A stretch of DNA of 64,000 bases from Spirochaetaceae bacterium (GTDB taxonomy: Bacteria > Spirochaetota > Spirochaetia > Treponematales > Rectinemataceae): positions 25,443 through 89,442 of the forward strand of contig JANXYO010000007.1 in the NCBI GenBank assembly GCA_025356015.1, written 5' to 3'. The stretch's first letter is position 1. Every line of letters starts with the position of its first letter. Under the pieces are notes generated by a model. The model saw only the letters and a program-made list of their open reading frames with translations. It had not been told where the DNA came from and did not search any database. Shown here piece by piece: positions 8,741-16,706 of the stretch. The translations under genes were made by a program, and so were the position numbers.

Positions 8741-9589
8741 TCAGGGCCTGGGCTTGAGATAGGCTCCTGATTTCGCGGAGAACCAGGCGAAGAGGGCGGC
8801 CGCACGGTTCGAGAAGGACTCCTCGAGCCTGGCGCGGAAGATTCCCGGAGCCTTGGCGCCGCTCTCGGTGTAGAAGATGATGGCGTCGGCGGCCTGGACC
8901 ACGAAAAGCCTCGTCTTGAGGGCGCCTGGGGCCGCGATGGGCAGGATGCCATAGCTCATCCGGCTAAGGTTGCTGACCTCCACGACCACGGCCCCCTCGA
9001 TGCCGAGGAAATTGTAGCCGTAGACATTCGAGCCGAAGCTCAGGTCCCTCTGCAGGGCGAAGAGGCTCTCAGCCGCCGGAATCGCCGAGGCGGGTGGGGG
9101 AGGGGGGTCGGGCAGGCGGGTCCTGGTCACCGGATCGTCGATGCGGTAGGACTCAGCGTACAGGGTCCTCATGGCTCTGTGGCTGGCCGAGTAGTACTGG
9201 ATGCCCTCGAGGCTGGCAAAGGAGCGAAGGAGGCCGTAGATACCGGCGAGCTCAGCCCTCAGGCCTGACTCGTCGGAAGGGGCGGCCCGGGGCAGGAGGA
9301 AGACAGTCTCGACGAGGATGCCGGGCTTCTCGGCGGCGATGGCGCTACGGATCGTTTGCGAGCCCGGGCTTGCCGGGAGCAGGGCGGGGAGGCCTGTCTC
9401 CGAGGTCCTGACGGCCTTTCCCTTTGAGAGGAGCTCCTCGAAGTAGGGGGCGCAACTGGCCCTCGCCTCGGCGAGGGCCTTAAGCCCCTCCTTCGCCGCT
9501 GGCTGGGGAGAAGTCTGGGCCTGTATCGCGGCCCAGCCGAAGAGGAAGACGAGGACCCCGGCCGTGGCAAGACGCTGTGGCTGCTGCAT
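8741..9589 (-). CDS. Exported protein of unknown function (possibly DUF6675-like)
   Basis: 282-residue protein with a signal peptide (residues about 8-25, ending AIQAQ). The rest has an alpha/beta character with conserved-looking blocks such as GIQYYSASHRAMRTLYAESYRIDDPV and IIFYTESGAKAPG (each abbreviated from the reading). It resembles spirochaete proteins I recall being grouped as DUF6675, but I am not certain. No catalytic motif was identified. A proline run (PDPPPPPAS) lies mid-protein. The ATG at 9589 has no SD; a candidate promoter ends 9 nt upstream. It is divergent from the RNA methyltransferase gene. Confidence 0.6.
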   Translation of the reverse strand: MQQPQRLATAGVLVFLFGWAAIQAQTSPQPAAKEGLKALAEARASCAPYFEELLSKGKAVRTSETGLPALLPASPGSQTIRSAIAAEKPGILVETVFLLPRAAPSDESGLRAELAGIYGLLRSFASLEGIQYYSASHRAMRTLYAESYRIDDPVTRTRLPDPPPPPASAIPAAESLFALQRDLSFGSNVYGYNFLGIEGAVVVEVSNLSRMSYGILPIAAPGALKTRLFVVQAADAIIFYTESGAKAPGIFRARLEESFSNRAAALFAWFSAKSGAYLKPRP

Positions 9590-9598
9590 GGTGGGGCG

Positions 9599-9629
9599 AT
9601 GATAGCCTGCCGGGGGTGGCGACGCGCAA
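9599..9629 (-). promoter_or_regulatory. Candidate promoter for the exported protein gene
   Basis: On the minus strand TTGCGC (9629-9624) and TATCAT (9604-9599) are separated by 19 bp. The ATG at 9589 is 9 nt downstream of the -10, and no SD is seen, giving a near-leaderless arrangement. Confidence 0.4.
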
Positions 9630-9675
9630 GTGGAGGCGGGAGGCCTGGGGGCCGGGGCCGGGCTCCAGCCGGTCC

Positions 9676-9705
9676 TAGACTCTGGCTTCGGGAGCCGCCT
9701 ATACT
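9676..9705 (+). promoter_or_regulatory. Candidate promoter for a leaderless RNA methyltransferase gene
   Basis: TAGACT (9676-9681), an 18-bp spacer and TATACT (9700-9705), with the GTG start at 9714 only 8 nt further on. No SD lies between. Confidence 0.45.
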
Positions 9706-9713
9706 CCAGCCTC

Positions 9714-10526
9714 GTGAAAAAGCTCAAGGCCCAGGGAAGGGAGGCCTTCCAGGACTATTACCGCGAGCTCTTCGGCGAGCGCTGGGATGGCTTGGCAGCG
9801 GCCCTCGCGGGGGAATCCGATTCCCTGCCCTTCGTCGCCAGCCCGGGCAGCGAGCCCTATTTCATGGACTCAGCCTCGGTCTTCGCCGCCTCGGCCCTCG
9901 ACCTTCCCGAGGAAGGCCGGATCCTCGACGCCTGCGCGGCCCCGGGCGGCAAGACCCTCGTCCTCGCCTCGAGGCTCGAGCCGACCAGGGCCCGCCTTGT
10001 CGCGAACGAGCTCTCGGCCGACCGCCGCCGCCGCCTCGCGGCCGTCCTTGACAGCCGTCTGTCCCCGGCCCTGCGCGCCCGGGTCGAGCTCTCTGGCCGG
10101 GACGCGGCCTCCCTCTGCCGCAGGATGCCCTCCTCCTTCGCCGCCATCCTCCTCGATGCGCCCTGCTCGAGCGAGAGGCACGTCCTCGCCGACCCGACGG
10201 CCCTCTCCGCCTGGAAGGCATCGCGGATAAGGAGCCTCGCGCAGAGGCAGTGGTCCCTCCTCTCCTCGGCCTTCCTGATGCTCGAGCCAGGGGGCTGCCT
10301 CGTCTATTCGACCTGCGCACTGTCCCCGGCGGAAAACGACGCCGTGGTCGAGCGCCTCATCAGGAAGGAGGGCGGGGAACTGGCGATCGAGGCCCTGGCC
10401 GATCCCCGGTCCGAGGCCACCCTGCACGGCATCCGCTTCCTCCCCGACAGGGCAGGAGGGGCCGGGCCGATGTATGTCTGCAAGATGAGGCGGGTCCCCG
10501 GCCCCGGCCGCGCCCAGGCGGTCTAA
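9714..10526 (+). CDS. RsmB/RsmF-family rRNA (cytosine-C5) methyltransferase
   Basis: SAM-dependent RNA m5C methyltransferase, 270 residues, lacking the N-terminal NusB-like domain of RsmB. Motif I is LDACAAPGGKTL. Motif IV has the conserved catalytic segment LLDAPCSSERH with the releasing Cys, and motif VI carries VYSTCALSPAEND with the nucleophilic Cys. The GTG at 9714 (VKKLKAQGREAF) is chosen because a -10 lies 8 nt before it and the upstream in-frame sequence has no protein character. The target (16S or 23S rRNA, or tRNA) cannot be told from the sequence. Confidence 0.88.
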   Translation: MKKLKAQGREAFQDYYRELFGERWDGLAAALAGESDSLPFVASPGSEPYFMDSASVFAASALDLPEEGRILDACAAPGGKTLVLASRLEPTRARLVANELSADRRRRLAAVLDSRLSPALRARVELSGRDAASLCRRMPSSFAAILLDAPCSSERHVLADPTALSAWKASRIRSLAQRQWSLLSSAFLMLEPGGCLVYSTCALSPAENDAVVERLIRKEGGELAIEALADPRSEATLHGIRFLPDRAGGAGPMYVCKMRRVPGPGRAQAV

Positions 10527-10601
10527 AAGGCCCCGGCCACCGACAGGGCCCCGGGGCGACTCCGGGCGGCCCAAAACCGGCCGTGACCTTGCTGGACATC
10601 C

Positions 10602-11636
10602 TTGCCCCACGATGCGAGACTTGTACTCGTGGAAACCAATGCTGGTCACGGTCCCAGGGGCTCCGAAATCAGGATCTTCGCTGGCAGCTCGAGCCTGGGT
10701 TTTGTGGACAGGATGTGCGGCTTCCTCGGCATCGAGCGGGGGCGCTCCGAGGCCTTCCACTTCTCCGAGGGCAACTCCTATGTGAAGATCCTCGAGAACG
10801 TCAGGCGCAAGGACATCTACCTCGTCCAGACCATAGGCTTCGATTCCAACGACGCCTTCATGGAGCTCCTGTTCTGGATCGACGCCTTCAGGCGCGCCTC
10901 GGTCAATTCCATCACCATCATTATGCCCTATTTCGGCTACGGCAAGGCGGACAAGAAGGACGAGCCCCGCGTCTCCATCAGGGCGAGGGTCTGCGCCGAC
11001 TGCATCGAGGTCGCGGGAGCCGACAGGGTCATCTCGATGGATTTCCACAGCCCCCAGATCCAGGGTTTCTTCAAGATCCCCGTCGACCACCTGCTGGCCT
11101 CCCCCATCCTCTGCCACTATCTGCGCAGCCTCGAGCTGCCCGACCTGGTGGTGGCCTCGCCCGACGCCGGTTTCGCGAACTCGGCCAGGCGCTACGCCGC
11201 CCAGCTCAGCGCTCCCATCGTCATATGCAACAAGACGCGCAGGCGCCACGACGAGAGGGCCGAGGTCCTCGAGGTCATCGGGGACGCGAGGGGGATGAAC
11301 GCCTTCATCGTCGATGACTTCGCGCTGAGCTGCGGCACCCTAATCGACGCGGCGCGGGCCCTCAAGGAGCACGGGGCCGCGAGCGTCTCCGCCATGGTCA
11401 CCCACGGCCTCATGACCGAGGCAGGCCTTGAGGCCCTGGACTCGAGCGGCCTCGACCGCCTCATCGTGACCGACACCGTCCACAACCCCGGGGCCCTCGT
11501 CCACCCCAAGATCGCGACGATCTCGGTCGCGCCCCTCTTTGGCGAGGCGGTGCGCATCATCCACAACATGGAGTCCTTAAGCGCCCTCTTCGACGCTCTG
11601 CCGGCGCCCGTGCTCGCAGGCATCGGCAGGCTCTAG
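10602..11636 (+). CDS. prs: Divergent ribose-phosphate pyrophosphokinase (PRPP synthetase)
   Basis: Makes PRPP from ribose 5-phosphate and ATP. Visible family features are the signature MDFHSPQIQGFF, the ASPDAGFANSAR block (SPDAGG in standard enzymes), the basic flexible-loop region CNKTRRRHDERAEVLEVIGD, and the PRPP loop AFIVDDFALSCGTLIDAA. In the last, the two Asp are kept but the canonical DTAGT is LSCGT, so the protein is a divergent class. Start is uncertain: TTG 10602 or GTG 10629, and neither has an SD. Length with the TTG is 344 residues, near the family norm (about 315). The stop codon overlaps the next gene by one base. Confidence 0.82.
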   Translation: MPHDARLVLVETNAGHGPRGSEIRIFAGSSSLGFVDRMCGFLGIERGRSEAFHFSEGNSYVKILENVRRKDIYLVQTIGFDSNDAFMELLFWIDAFRRASVNSITIIMPYFGYGKADKKDEPRVSIRARVCADCIEVAGADRVISMDFHSPQIQGFFKIPVDHLLASPILCHYLRSLELPDLVVASPDAGFANSARRYAAQLSAPIVICNKTRRRHDERAEVLEVIGDARGMNAFIVDDFALSCGTLIDAARALKEHGAASVSAMVTHGLMTEAGLEALDSSGLDRLIVTDTVHNPGALVHPKIATISVAPLFGEAVRIIHNMESLSALFDALPAPVLAGIGRL

Positions 11637-12349
11637 TGGAAAGGCGCTGGTTCCTCGCGGGCCTTCGGCCCATCGAGTCGGTCTGGACCGACGAGGGTCT
11701 CCTCGAGCTCTCGAAGTACGATTGGGAAGGTCACAGGATGGTCGCCGGCCTCGAGTACCTGAAGTGGGTGTACTTTGGCCGCGGCGAGATCCACGAGCTG
11801 AGGCAGAAGGAGTTCGACGCCGAGTTCGCCCGGCTGCGCAAGCGCAGGGACGAGGGAGCCATCGACAGGGACATCGCCATCGCCGCCTTCCGCAAGCGAT
11901 CCCTCCCGGGGAGCAAGGACCCGAGGCGCATCGTCGAGAAGGCCATGGAGGACTATGGGGGCCAGTTCGGCTATGTCCTCGACATCCTGTCCGACGTGAT
12001 GGTCTTCGAGGACCTCTCCAAGCTCCTCGCCTACGAGGAGGAGAACCTGGGGAACGAGGAGGTGGTCCGCGTCGTCAACCGCTTCGACCATCCCCTTCCC
12101 TGCGGCTATAGCGACATCATCATGAACCTCGGCCTTCCCAACGGCTTCGTCAGCGAGCTCCGCCTCGTCACGCGGCCCGTCTTCGAGCTTTGGGACCAGC
12201 ACCAGGCCGTGGCCGCCGAGGTCGATGGCATCGTCGCCCAGGCAAGGGCGGGGATGCGCGGCCTGACGCGGGAGGAGACGGCCGTGGTCAGGGAGCTCCT
12301 CGAGGACCTGAGACGCAACTATCTCGCGGCGAAGGGCGAGGCGTCGTAG
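11636..12349 (+). CDS. Conserved protein with a RelA/SpoT-nucleotidyltransferase-like segment
   Basis: 237-residue cytosolic protein whose GTG start overlaps the stop of the PRPP synthetase gene, so the two are translationally coupled. Residues about 115-190 contain VLDILSDVMVFED, VVRVVNRF and CGYSDIIMNLGLPNGF followed by SELRLV. This order resembles the GYRDI....NG...E-Q-L core of distant RelA_SpoT-domain proteins. The Gln of the ExQ motif is replaced, so (p)ppGpp synthesis is doubtful. The N-terminal 110 residues are charged and helical. The link to PRPP synthesis suggests a regulatory or nucleotide-sensing role; this is inference from sequence resemblance by eye. Confidence 0.55.
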   Translation: MERRWFLAGLRPIESVWTDEGLLELSKYDWEGHRMVAGLEYLKWVYFGRGEIHELRQKEFDAEFARLRKRRDEGAIDRDIAIAAFRKRSLPGSKDPRRIVEKAMEDYGGQFGYVLDILSDVMVFEDLSKLLAYEEENLGNEEVVRVVNRFDHPLPCGYSDIIMNLGLPNGFVSELRLVTRPVFELWDQHQAVAAEVDGIVAQARAGMRGLTREETAVVRELLEDLRRNYLAAKGEAS

Positions 12350-12381
12350 GCCTGGCCCCCTGCCCCAGCTCCGGCCCAAGC

Positions 12382-12942
12382 CTAGCCGGGGAACCTCGCC
12401 TGTATGAGGGGGAAGCCCAGGAAGCCGAGGCCAACCGCGGCGACAAAGTCCACGAGGCTCAGGATGACGAAGGCCGCGAGTGGTCCGCCCGTGTCGAGGC
12501 CCGAGAACACCGCAAGAGCGGCGGAGCCGAAGGACGAGACGATGAATATCGAGGCTATGACGATCTTCCTCATGAGGATAGGCGTGGTCACCCGCCTGAA
12601 GCGGATCTTGCCGTCGAGGAGCCCAGCGGCGAAGGCAAGCATCACCGAGAAGGGCATGACGACGGCGAGGACCCTCACCGTGTCGATGATGATGACGCGG
12701 AAACCGCCCTCGGCCATCATCAGGGCGGCCGCGAGGGGGATCAGGAAGGCCGCGAAGGCCTGGGGAAGGTGGACGATGATGGGGTGGATGTGGAGGTCGA
12801 GGACGCGGCGCCTCTTGTCCGAGATCTTCTCCTCGTAGGGCTCGAACTGCTTCGCCGGGACCCCGCAGGCGGGGCACTTGTCGCGGACCCTGCCCGCCTC
12901 CATGACGTAGCCGCAGGCCTTGCATCTCACGTGCTGCTTCAT
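12382..12942 (-). CDS. Membrane protein with N-terminal rubredoxin-type zinc ribbon
   Basis: 186 residues. The N-terminus carries CKACGY (C8, C11) and CPACG (C24, C27), a rubredoxin/zinc-ribbon knuckle pair that probably binds Fe or Zn. It is followed by HIHPIIVHLPQAFAAF, reminiscent of the H-P-x-x-V-H-x-P start of DUF2231-type membrane proteins, and by four hydrophobic helices. The ATG overlaps the stop of the upstream coiled-coil gene by 4 nt. A redox or metal-binding role in the inner membrane is plausible. No partner enzyme is encoded beside it. Confidence 0.65.
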   Translation of the reverse strand: MKQHVRCKACGYVMEAGRVRDKCPACGVPAKQFEPYEEKISDKRRRVLDLHIHPIIVHLPQAFAAFLIPLAAALMMAEGGFRVIIIDTVRVLAVVMPFSVMLAFAAGLLDGKIRFRRVTTPILMRKIVIASIFIVSSFGSAALAVFSGLDTGGPLAAFVILSLVDFVAAVGLGFLGFPLIQARFPG

Positions 12943-13283
12943 CGCTCCTCCTGCAGATCCGATTCCTTGCCTCCGAGCTTCCTGTACCTTCCCTCACGCT
13001 CCGCGACGGTTTTCTCGAGCTCGGTTATGCGCGCGAGCAGTGCCTTGACCTTCGGGGCGTCTGCGGCGAGGCTGGGCTCTCCGCGTTCGGCGAAGGCGGC
13101 GTAGGCCTCTGCCCCGAGCTGGGCGACAAGTTTCTCGGCCTGGCTCCTGTGCTGGACGACCTCGACCTTGAGCAGGCCCATCTCGCCCCAGGTCTGGGCC
13201 TGGGAGCTCGCCTTGGCCAGGGCCTCCTTCGAGGCCGCTATCCCCTTGTTCATCAGGTCCTGTATTTTCTCCGAATAGGTCAT
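12939..13283 (-). CDS. Small coiled-coil protein of unknown function
   Basis: 114-residue, helix-rich protein with heptad-like patterning over nearly all its length and no signal peptide. The ATG at 13283 has GGGAGGT well placed upstream. The pattern (MTYSEKIQDLMNKGIAAS..., then KVKALLARITELEKTVAERE) resembles small apolipoprotein-like or phasin-like helical proteins. It is translationally coupled to the rubredoxin-type membrane protein gene downstream. I do not recognise a family. Confidence 0.6.
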   Translation of the reverse strand: MTYSEKIQDLMNKGIAASKEALAKASSQAQTWGEMGLLKVEVVQHRSQAEKLVAQLGAEAYAAFAERGEPSLAADAPKVKALLARITELEKTVAEREGRYRKLGGKESDLQEER

Positions 13284-13370
13284 GCTTGGGTACCTCCCTT
13301 TCAACCGCATTTTCGCACATCGGCCATCGGGCGGCAAAGGGCGTTCACGCCAGGGCGGCCGGTCCCGGCT

Positions 13371-13796
13371 CTAGAGGACGTAGCTGACCATGTAGACTGC
13401 CTCCCCCGAAAGGAAAGTGACGCCCCAGAGGAGGAAAGTGAGCTTCGCGAGCCAGCGGTGGTGGGCGAACATCGCGCCGGTCCTTCGATAGTTGATGGCC
13501 GAGACGATGATCCACAGCTCGAGAAGGATGACGACAAGGGCCACAGAGCCGTGGAAGACGAAGAAGCCGAACACAAGACCTGTCGGGTGGAAGGCCGAGC
13601 CCTGGACCTGGCCGCCGAAACTCCGGTAGAGCATGTAGCCTATGGAGAGCAGGAGGTCTCCCGCCACGGCGAGGAGCCCCGTGACGCGGTGGGCGGCGGT
13701 CTTCCTGAAGCCGCTCGCGAAGGTGTGGACGTACAGGACGGCGACGGGCAGGAGGCCGAGGGCGACGATCGTGCTTGCGAGGGGTGCTTGGTTCAT
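13371..13796 (-). CDS. Four-helix membrane protein, DUF420-like
   Basis: 141 residues with four predicted transmembrane helices and histidines at helix ends: YVHTF, AAHRV, FHGS and AHHRWLAKLTFLLWG. The last segment resembles the H-x-x-(I/L)-A-(R/K)...W-x-x-V-T-G pattern of DUF420 proteins, which are associated with cytochrome-type oxidase loci, and the histidines could ligate haem or metal. The family call is by pattern only. It may be cotranscribed with the two genes downstream on the same strand. Confidence 0.55.
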   Translation of the reverse strand: MNQAPLASTIVALGLLPVAVLYVHTFASGFRKTAAHRVTGLLAVAGDLLLSIGYMLYRSFGGQVQGSAFHPTGLVFGFFVFHGSVALVVILLELWIIVSAINYRRTGAMFAHHRWLAKLTFLLWGVTFLSGEAVYMVSYVL

Positions 13797-13828
13797 GCCT
13801 CTTCTTTTCGGAATTCCCCCGGGCGCCC

Positions 13829-13894
13829 TTGACAGCTCTTTGGCGGCCTACTATATCCTGTAGTCAGAAAACAAAGCACCCCAAGCTATTGTAG
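13829..13894 (+). promoter_or_regulatory. nrd operon promoter with two candidate NrdR boxes
   Basis: A perfect -35 TTGACA (13829-13834) is followed after 17 bp by TATATC (13852-13857). Overlapping the -10 is CTACTATATCCTGTAG (13848-13863), and exactly 31 bp downstream is a second copy CCCCAAGCTATTGTAG (13879-13894). Both resemble the NrdR box (ACACTATATATTGTGT in E. coli) at 10 and 9 of 16 positions. The three-helical-turn spacing is characteristic of NrdR sites. This predicts autorepression of nrdR and control of the nrdD/nrdG genes. Confidence 0.6.
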
Positions 13895-13930
13895 GGCAAG
13901 TATGCAAGTACGATACCAACTGGAAGACCA

Positions 13931-14413
13931 ATGCGCTGTCCCCACTGCGGATCCCTCGACGACAAGGTCATAGACTCCCGCTCCCTCGCCAACGGCGAGA
14001 GCATAAGGCGCCGGCGCGAATGCCTCTCCTGCGGGCTGCGCTTCACGAGCTACGAGAGGATCGAGGAAAAGCCCCTCATGGTCGTCAAGCGCGACGGGCG
14101 GCGCGAGCCCTTCGAGCGCACCAAGCTCGAGCGGGGCGTCATCCGCGCCCTCGAGAAACGGCCGGTCTCCCAGCTCAGCATCGAGAACCTCGTCAACGAG
14201 ATCGAGGATGAGTCAGCCCTCAAGGGCAAGGCGGCCGACGAGATCCCGAGCGTCGAGCTCGGCGAGATGGTCCTGCGGCACCTGTATGCCCTGGACAAGG
14301 TGGCCTATGTCCGCTTCGCCTCGGTGTACCGCAAGTTCGAGACGATGGACGAGTTCATCAGCGAGATAGAAAGGCTCGAGCGGAGCTCCGCCGGGTCCGA
14401 GGGAGGTCCCTAG
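13931..14413 (+). CDS. nrdR: Transcriptional repressor NrdR
   Basis: 160-residue zinc-ribbon/ATP-cone repressor of ribonucleotide reductase genes. It begins with the invariant MRCPHCGS (C3, C6) and has CLSCGLRFTSYERI (C31, C34) closing the zinc ribbon. The ATP-cone follows from about residue 49 (VVKRDGRREPFERTKLERG), which senses ATP/dATP. Length and order match the family. It is the first gene of the operon with nrdD and nrdG, behind a promoter with two candidate NrdR boxes. The start has only a weak GGAAG as SD. Confidence 0.95.
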   Translation: MRCPHCGSLDDKVIDSRSLANGESIRRRRECLSCGLRFTSYERIEEKPLMVVKRDGRREPFERTKLERGVIRALEKRPVSQLSIENLVNEIEDESALKGKAADEIPSVELGEMVLRHLYALDKVAYVRFASVYRKFETMDEFISEIERLERSSAGSEGGP

Positions 14414-14414
14414 G

Positions 14415-16640
14415 ATGGCTCCGCAGCAATTTTTCCCCGAGTGGAAGACCTTTCTGGGCGAGGAGGACTCGGGCGCTGCCCCGGTCAGGCAGGTGGCCAA
14501 GCGTTCCGGGGAGGTCCAGCGCTATGACCGCAAGAAGATAGCCACCGCCGTCTCCAGGGCCTTCGCGGCCGCCCTCGAGGCCTCCGGGGGCACCGAAAGC
14601 GGCCAGGGCGGCGCGGGGATGGCCGAGCGGGTCGACCGCGTCGTCGCCCTCGTCGAGCAGAGGCTCTCCGCCCTCATGGCCTCCCGGCACCCGAACTCGA
14701 TACCCGCGATCGAGGAGATCCAGGACCTCGTCGAGACGGCCCTGGTCGAGGCGGCCGAGGCGAGGACGGCCAAGGCCTACATCCTCTACCGCGCGCGCCA
14801 CGAGGCCCTCCGCGACGCCTCGAAGCTCATGCTAGACATAAACTCGACCATGGACGGCTATCTCTCCCAGGCCGACTGGCGGGTCAAGGAGAACGCCAAC
14901 GTCAACTACTCCCTGGGGGGCCTCATCCTCCACAACTCGGGGACGATCACAGCCAACTACTGGCTGCGCAACATCTATCCCGAGGATATAGCCCGCGCCC
15001 ACCGCGAGGCCGACTTCCACATCCACGACCTCTCGATGTTCTCGGGCTACTGCGCGGGCTGGTCACTGCGCCAGCTCATCGCCGAGGGCCTTGGCGGAGT
15101 GCCGGACAAGATCAGCTCCCGGCCGGCCAAGCGCCTGTCGACCCTCGTCCAGCAGATGGTCAACTTCCTGGGCGTCCTCCAGAACGAGTGGGCCGGAGCC
15201 CAGGCCCTCTCCTCCTTCGACACCTACCTCGCCCCCTTCGTGAAGAAGGACTCCCTGGGCGACACCGAGCTCAGACAGTGCATCCAGAGCTTCCTTTTCG
15301 GGGTGAACACGCCGAGCCGCTGGGGAAGCCAGGCTCCCTTCACGAACGTCACCCTCGACTGGACCTGCCCGGCCGACCTCCGCGCCCGGCAGGCTGTCGC
15401 GGGTGGCTCGGAGCTGCCCTTCACCTACGGCGACTGCCAGGCCGAGATGGACAGACTAAACCGGATCTTCATCGAGCTCATGCTCGAGGGCGACGCCGAG
15501 GGCAGGGGCTTCCAGTACCCCATACCCACCTACAACATCACCCGCGACTTCGACTGGGATTCGCCCAACGCGCGGCTTCTCTTCGAGATGACGGCCAAGT
15601 ACGGCACGCCCTACTTCCAGAATTTCGTGAGCTCAGACCTCGACCCCGGCGACGTGCGCTCCATGTGCTGCCGCCTCCAGCTCGACAAGCGCGAGCTGCG
15701 AAAACGCGGCGGCGGCCTCTTCGGCTCGGACGAGCTCACGGGCTCGGTGGGGGTCGTCTCCCTCAACATGCCCAGGATCGGCTACCTCGCGAAGGGCAGC
15801 AGCGGTAAGAACACCCGCGCCGACTTCTTCGCAAGGCTCGACGCCCTGTGCGACCTCGCCGCGAAGTCCCTGGCCATCAAGCGCAAGGTCATCACACGCC
15901 TCCTCGAGGGCGGGCTCTTCCCCTACACGAGGCGCTACCTGGGGAACTTCGACAACCACTTCAGCACGATAGGCCTCGTGGGCATGCACGAGTGCTGCCA
16001 GAATTTCCTCGGCCGCGGCATCGAGACCGAGGAGGGGAGGGCCTTCGCCCTCGAGGTCCTCTCCCACATGAGGCAGAGGCTAAAGGAGTACCAGGTGAAG
16101 ACCGGGGTCCTTTTCAACCTCGAGGCCACCCCCGCCGAGTCCACGAGCTACCGCCTCGCCAAGCATGACAAGGAGCAGTGGCCCGACATCATCTGCTCAG
16201 GCGCCCCGGGCGGCAGCGGCGAGGACGGTTCAGCGGCCGAGCGTCAAGGCACGAGCTCGGCGGCCGAGCGTCAAGGCACGAGCTCGGCGAGGCCTTTCTA
16301 TACCAACTCGAGCCAGCTCCCCGTCGACCTCACCGAGGACCTTTTCGACGCCCTCGACCAGCAGGAGGAGCTCCAGGCCTCCTACACCGGCGGCACGGTC
16401 TTCCACGTCTTCCTCGGTGAGGCGCCGGAAGACTGGAGGGCTGTGCGCGACCTCGTGCGCACCATAGCCGCGAACTACCGCGTGCCCTACTACACGATCT
16501 CCCCGACCTTCTCCATCTGCCCCGTCCACGGCTATCTCTCGGGCGAGCACTTCTCCTGCCCGCGCTGCAAGGCCGAGCAGGAGGCCCGGCTCCGCGGCGA
16601 GATAGAGAGCCTCGAGCGCGAGCTGGCGGCCGCGAGGTGA
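14415..16640 (+). CDS. nrdD: Anaerobic ribonucleoside-triphosphate reductase, catalytic part without glycyl-radical loop
   Basis: Class III ribonucleotide reductase, 741 residues. An ATP-cone occupies about residues 25-130 (KRSGEVQRYDRKKI), followed by the ten-stranded barrel: the SGYCAGWSL cysteine is C213, and MCCRLQLDKREL has C418/C419 with the expected thiyl Cys. GGLFGSDELTGSVG and YTNSSQLPV are typical. A CxxH/CxxC zinc site is near the end (C702, H705, C715, C718). The protein stops soon after, at the point where family members continue with the glycyl-radical segment EVYSRxVGY, and that segment is on the next gene in the same frame. A 27-bp tandem duplication adds AAERQGTSS twice before YTNSSQ. 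GGAGG precedes the ATG. Confidence 0.9.
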   Translation: MAPQQFFPEWKTFLGEEDSGAAPVRQVAKRSGEVQRYDRKKIATAVSRAFAAALEASGGTESGQGGAGMAERVDRVVALVEQRLSALMASRHPNSIPAIEEIQDLVETALVEAAEARTAKAYILYRARHEALRDASKLMLDINSTMDGYLSQADWRVKENANVNYSLGGLILHNSGTITANYWLRNIYPEDIARAHREADFHIHDLSMFSGYCAGWSLRQLIAEGLGGVPDKISSRPAKRLSTLVQQMVNFLGVLQNEWAGAQALSSFDTYLAPFVKKDSLGDTELRQCIQSFLFGVNTPSRWGSQAPFTNVTLDWTCPADLRARQAVAGGSELPFTYGDCQAEMDRLNRIFIELMLEGDAEGRGFQYPIPTYNITRDFDWDSPNARLLFEMTAKYGTPYFQNFVSSDLDPGDVRSMCCRLQLDKRELRKRGGGLFGSDELTGSVGVVSLNMPRIGYLAKGSSGKNTRADFFARLDALCDLAAKSLAIKRKVITRLLEGGLFPYTRRYLGNFDNHFSTIGLVGMHECCQNFLGRGIETEEGRAFALEVLSHMRQRLKEYQVKTGVLFNLEATPAESTSYRLAKHDKEQWPDIICSGAPGGSGEDGSAAERQGTSSAAERQGTSSARPFYTNSSQLPVDLTEDLFDALDQQEELQASYTGGTVFHVFLGEAPEDWRAVRDLVRTIAANYRVPYYTISPTFSICPVHGYLSGEHFSCPRCKAEQEARLRGEIESLERELAAAR
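16233..16286 (+). repeat. Perfect 27-bp tandem duplication inside nrdD
   Basis: Two identical 27-bp units (16233-16259 and 16260-16286) encode AAERQGTSS twice, in a loop just upstream of the conserved YTNSSQLPV block. The frame is kept. Confidence 0.9.
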
Positions 16641-16648
16641 AGAAAATC

Positions 16649-16677
16649 GAAAGGCACACCACGGAGCCACGGAGTCT
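16649..16677 (+). repeat. Dispersed CACGGAG-type repeat, copy A
   Basis: A 29-nt segment that matches 29570-29598 at 26 of 29 positions (core CCACGGAGCCACGGAGTCT here). It continues into GGCCACGAAGATCACGGAGG, which resembles the palindromic element at 63818-63907. It fills the gap between nrdD and the glycyl-radical-domain gene and supplies the GGAGG that serves as SD for the latter. Confidence 0.7.
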
Positions 16678-16706
16678 GGCCACGAAGATCACGGAGGGGA
16701 ATAGAT

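Noticed and set aside
9630..9713. N-terminal extension of the RNA methyltransferase from an ATG at 9630
   Set aside because: The extension is not homologous, and the -35/-10 pair lies inside it.
16638..16640. TGA between nrdD and the radical-domain gene as a selenocysteine codon
   Set aside because: The codon is in a non-catalytic helix and no bacterial SECIS-like hairpin is visible just after it. The repeat insertion and new SD explain the break better.
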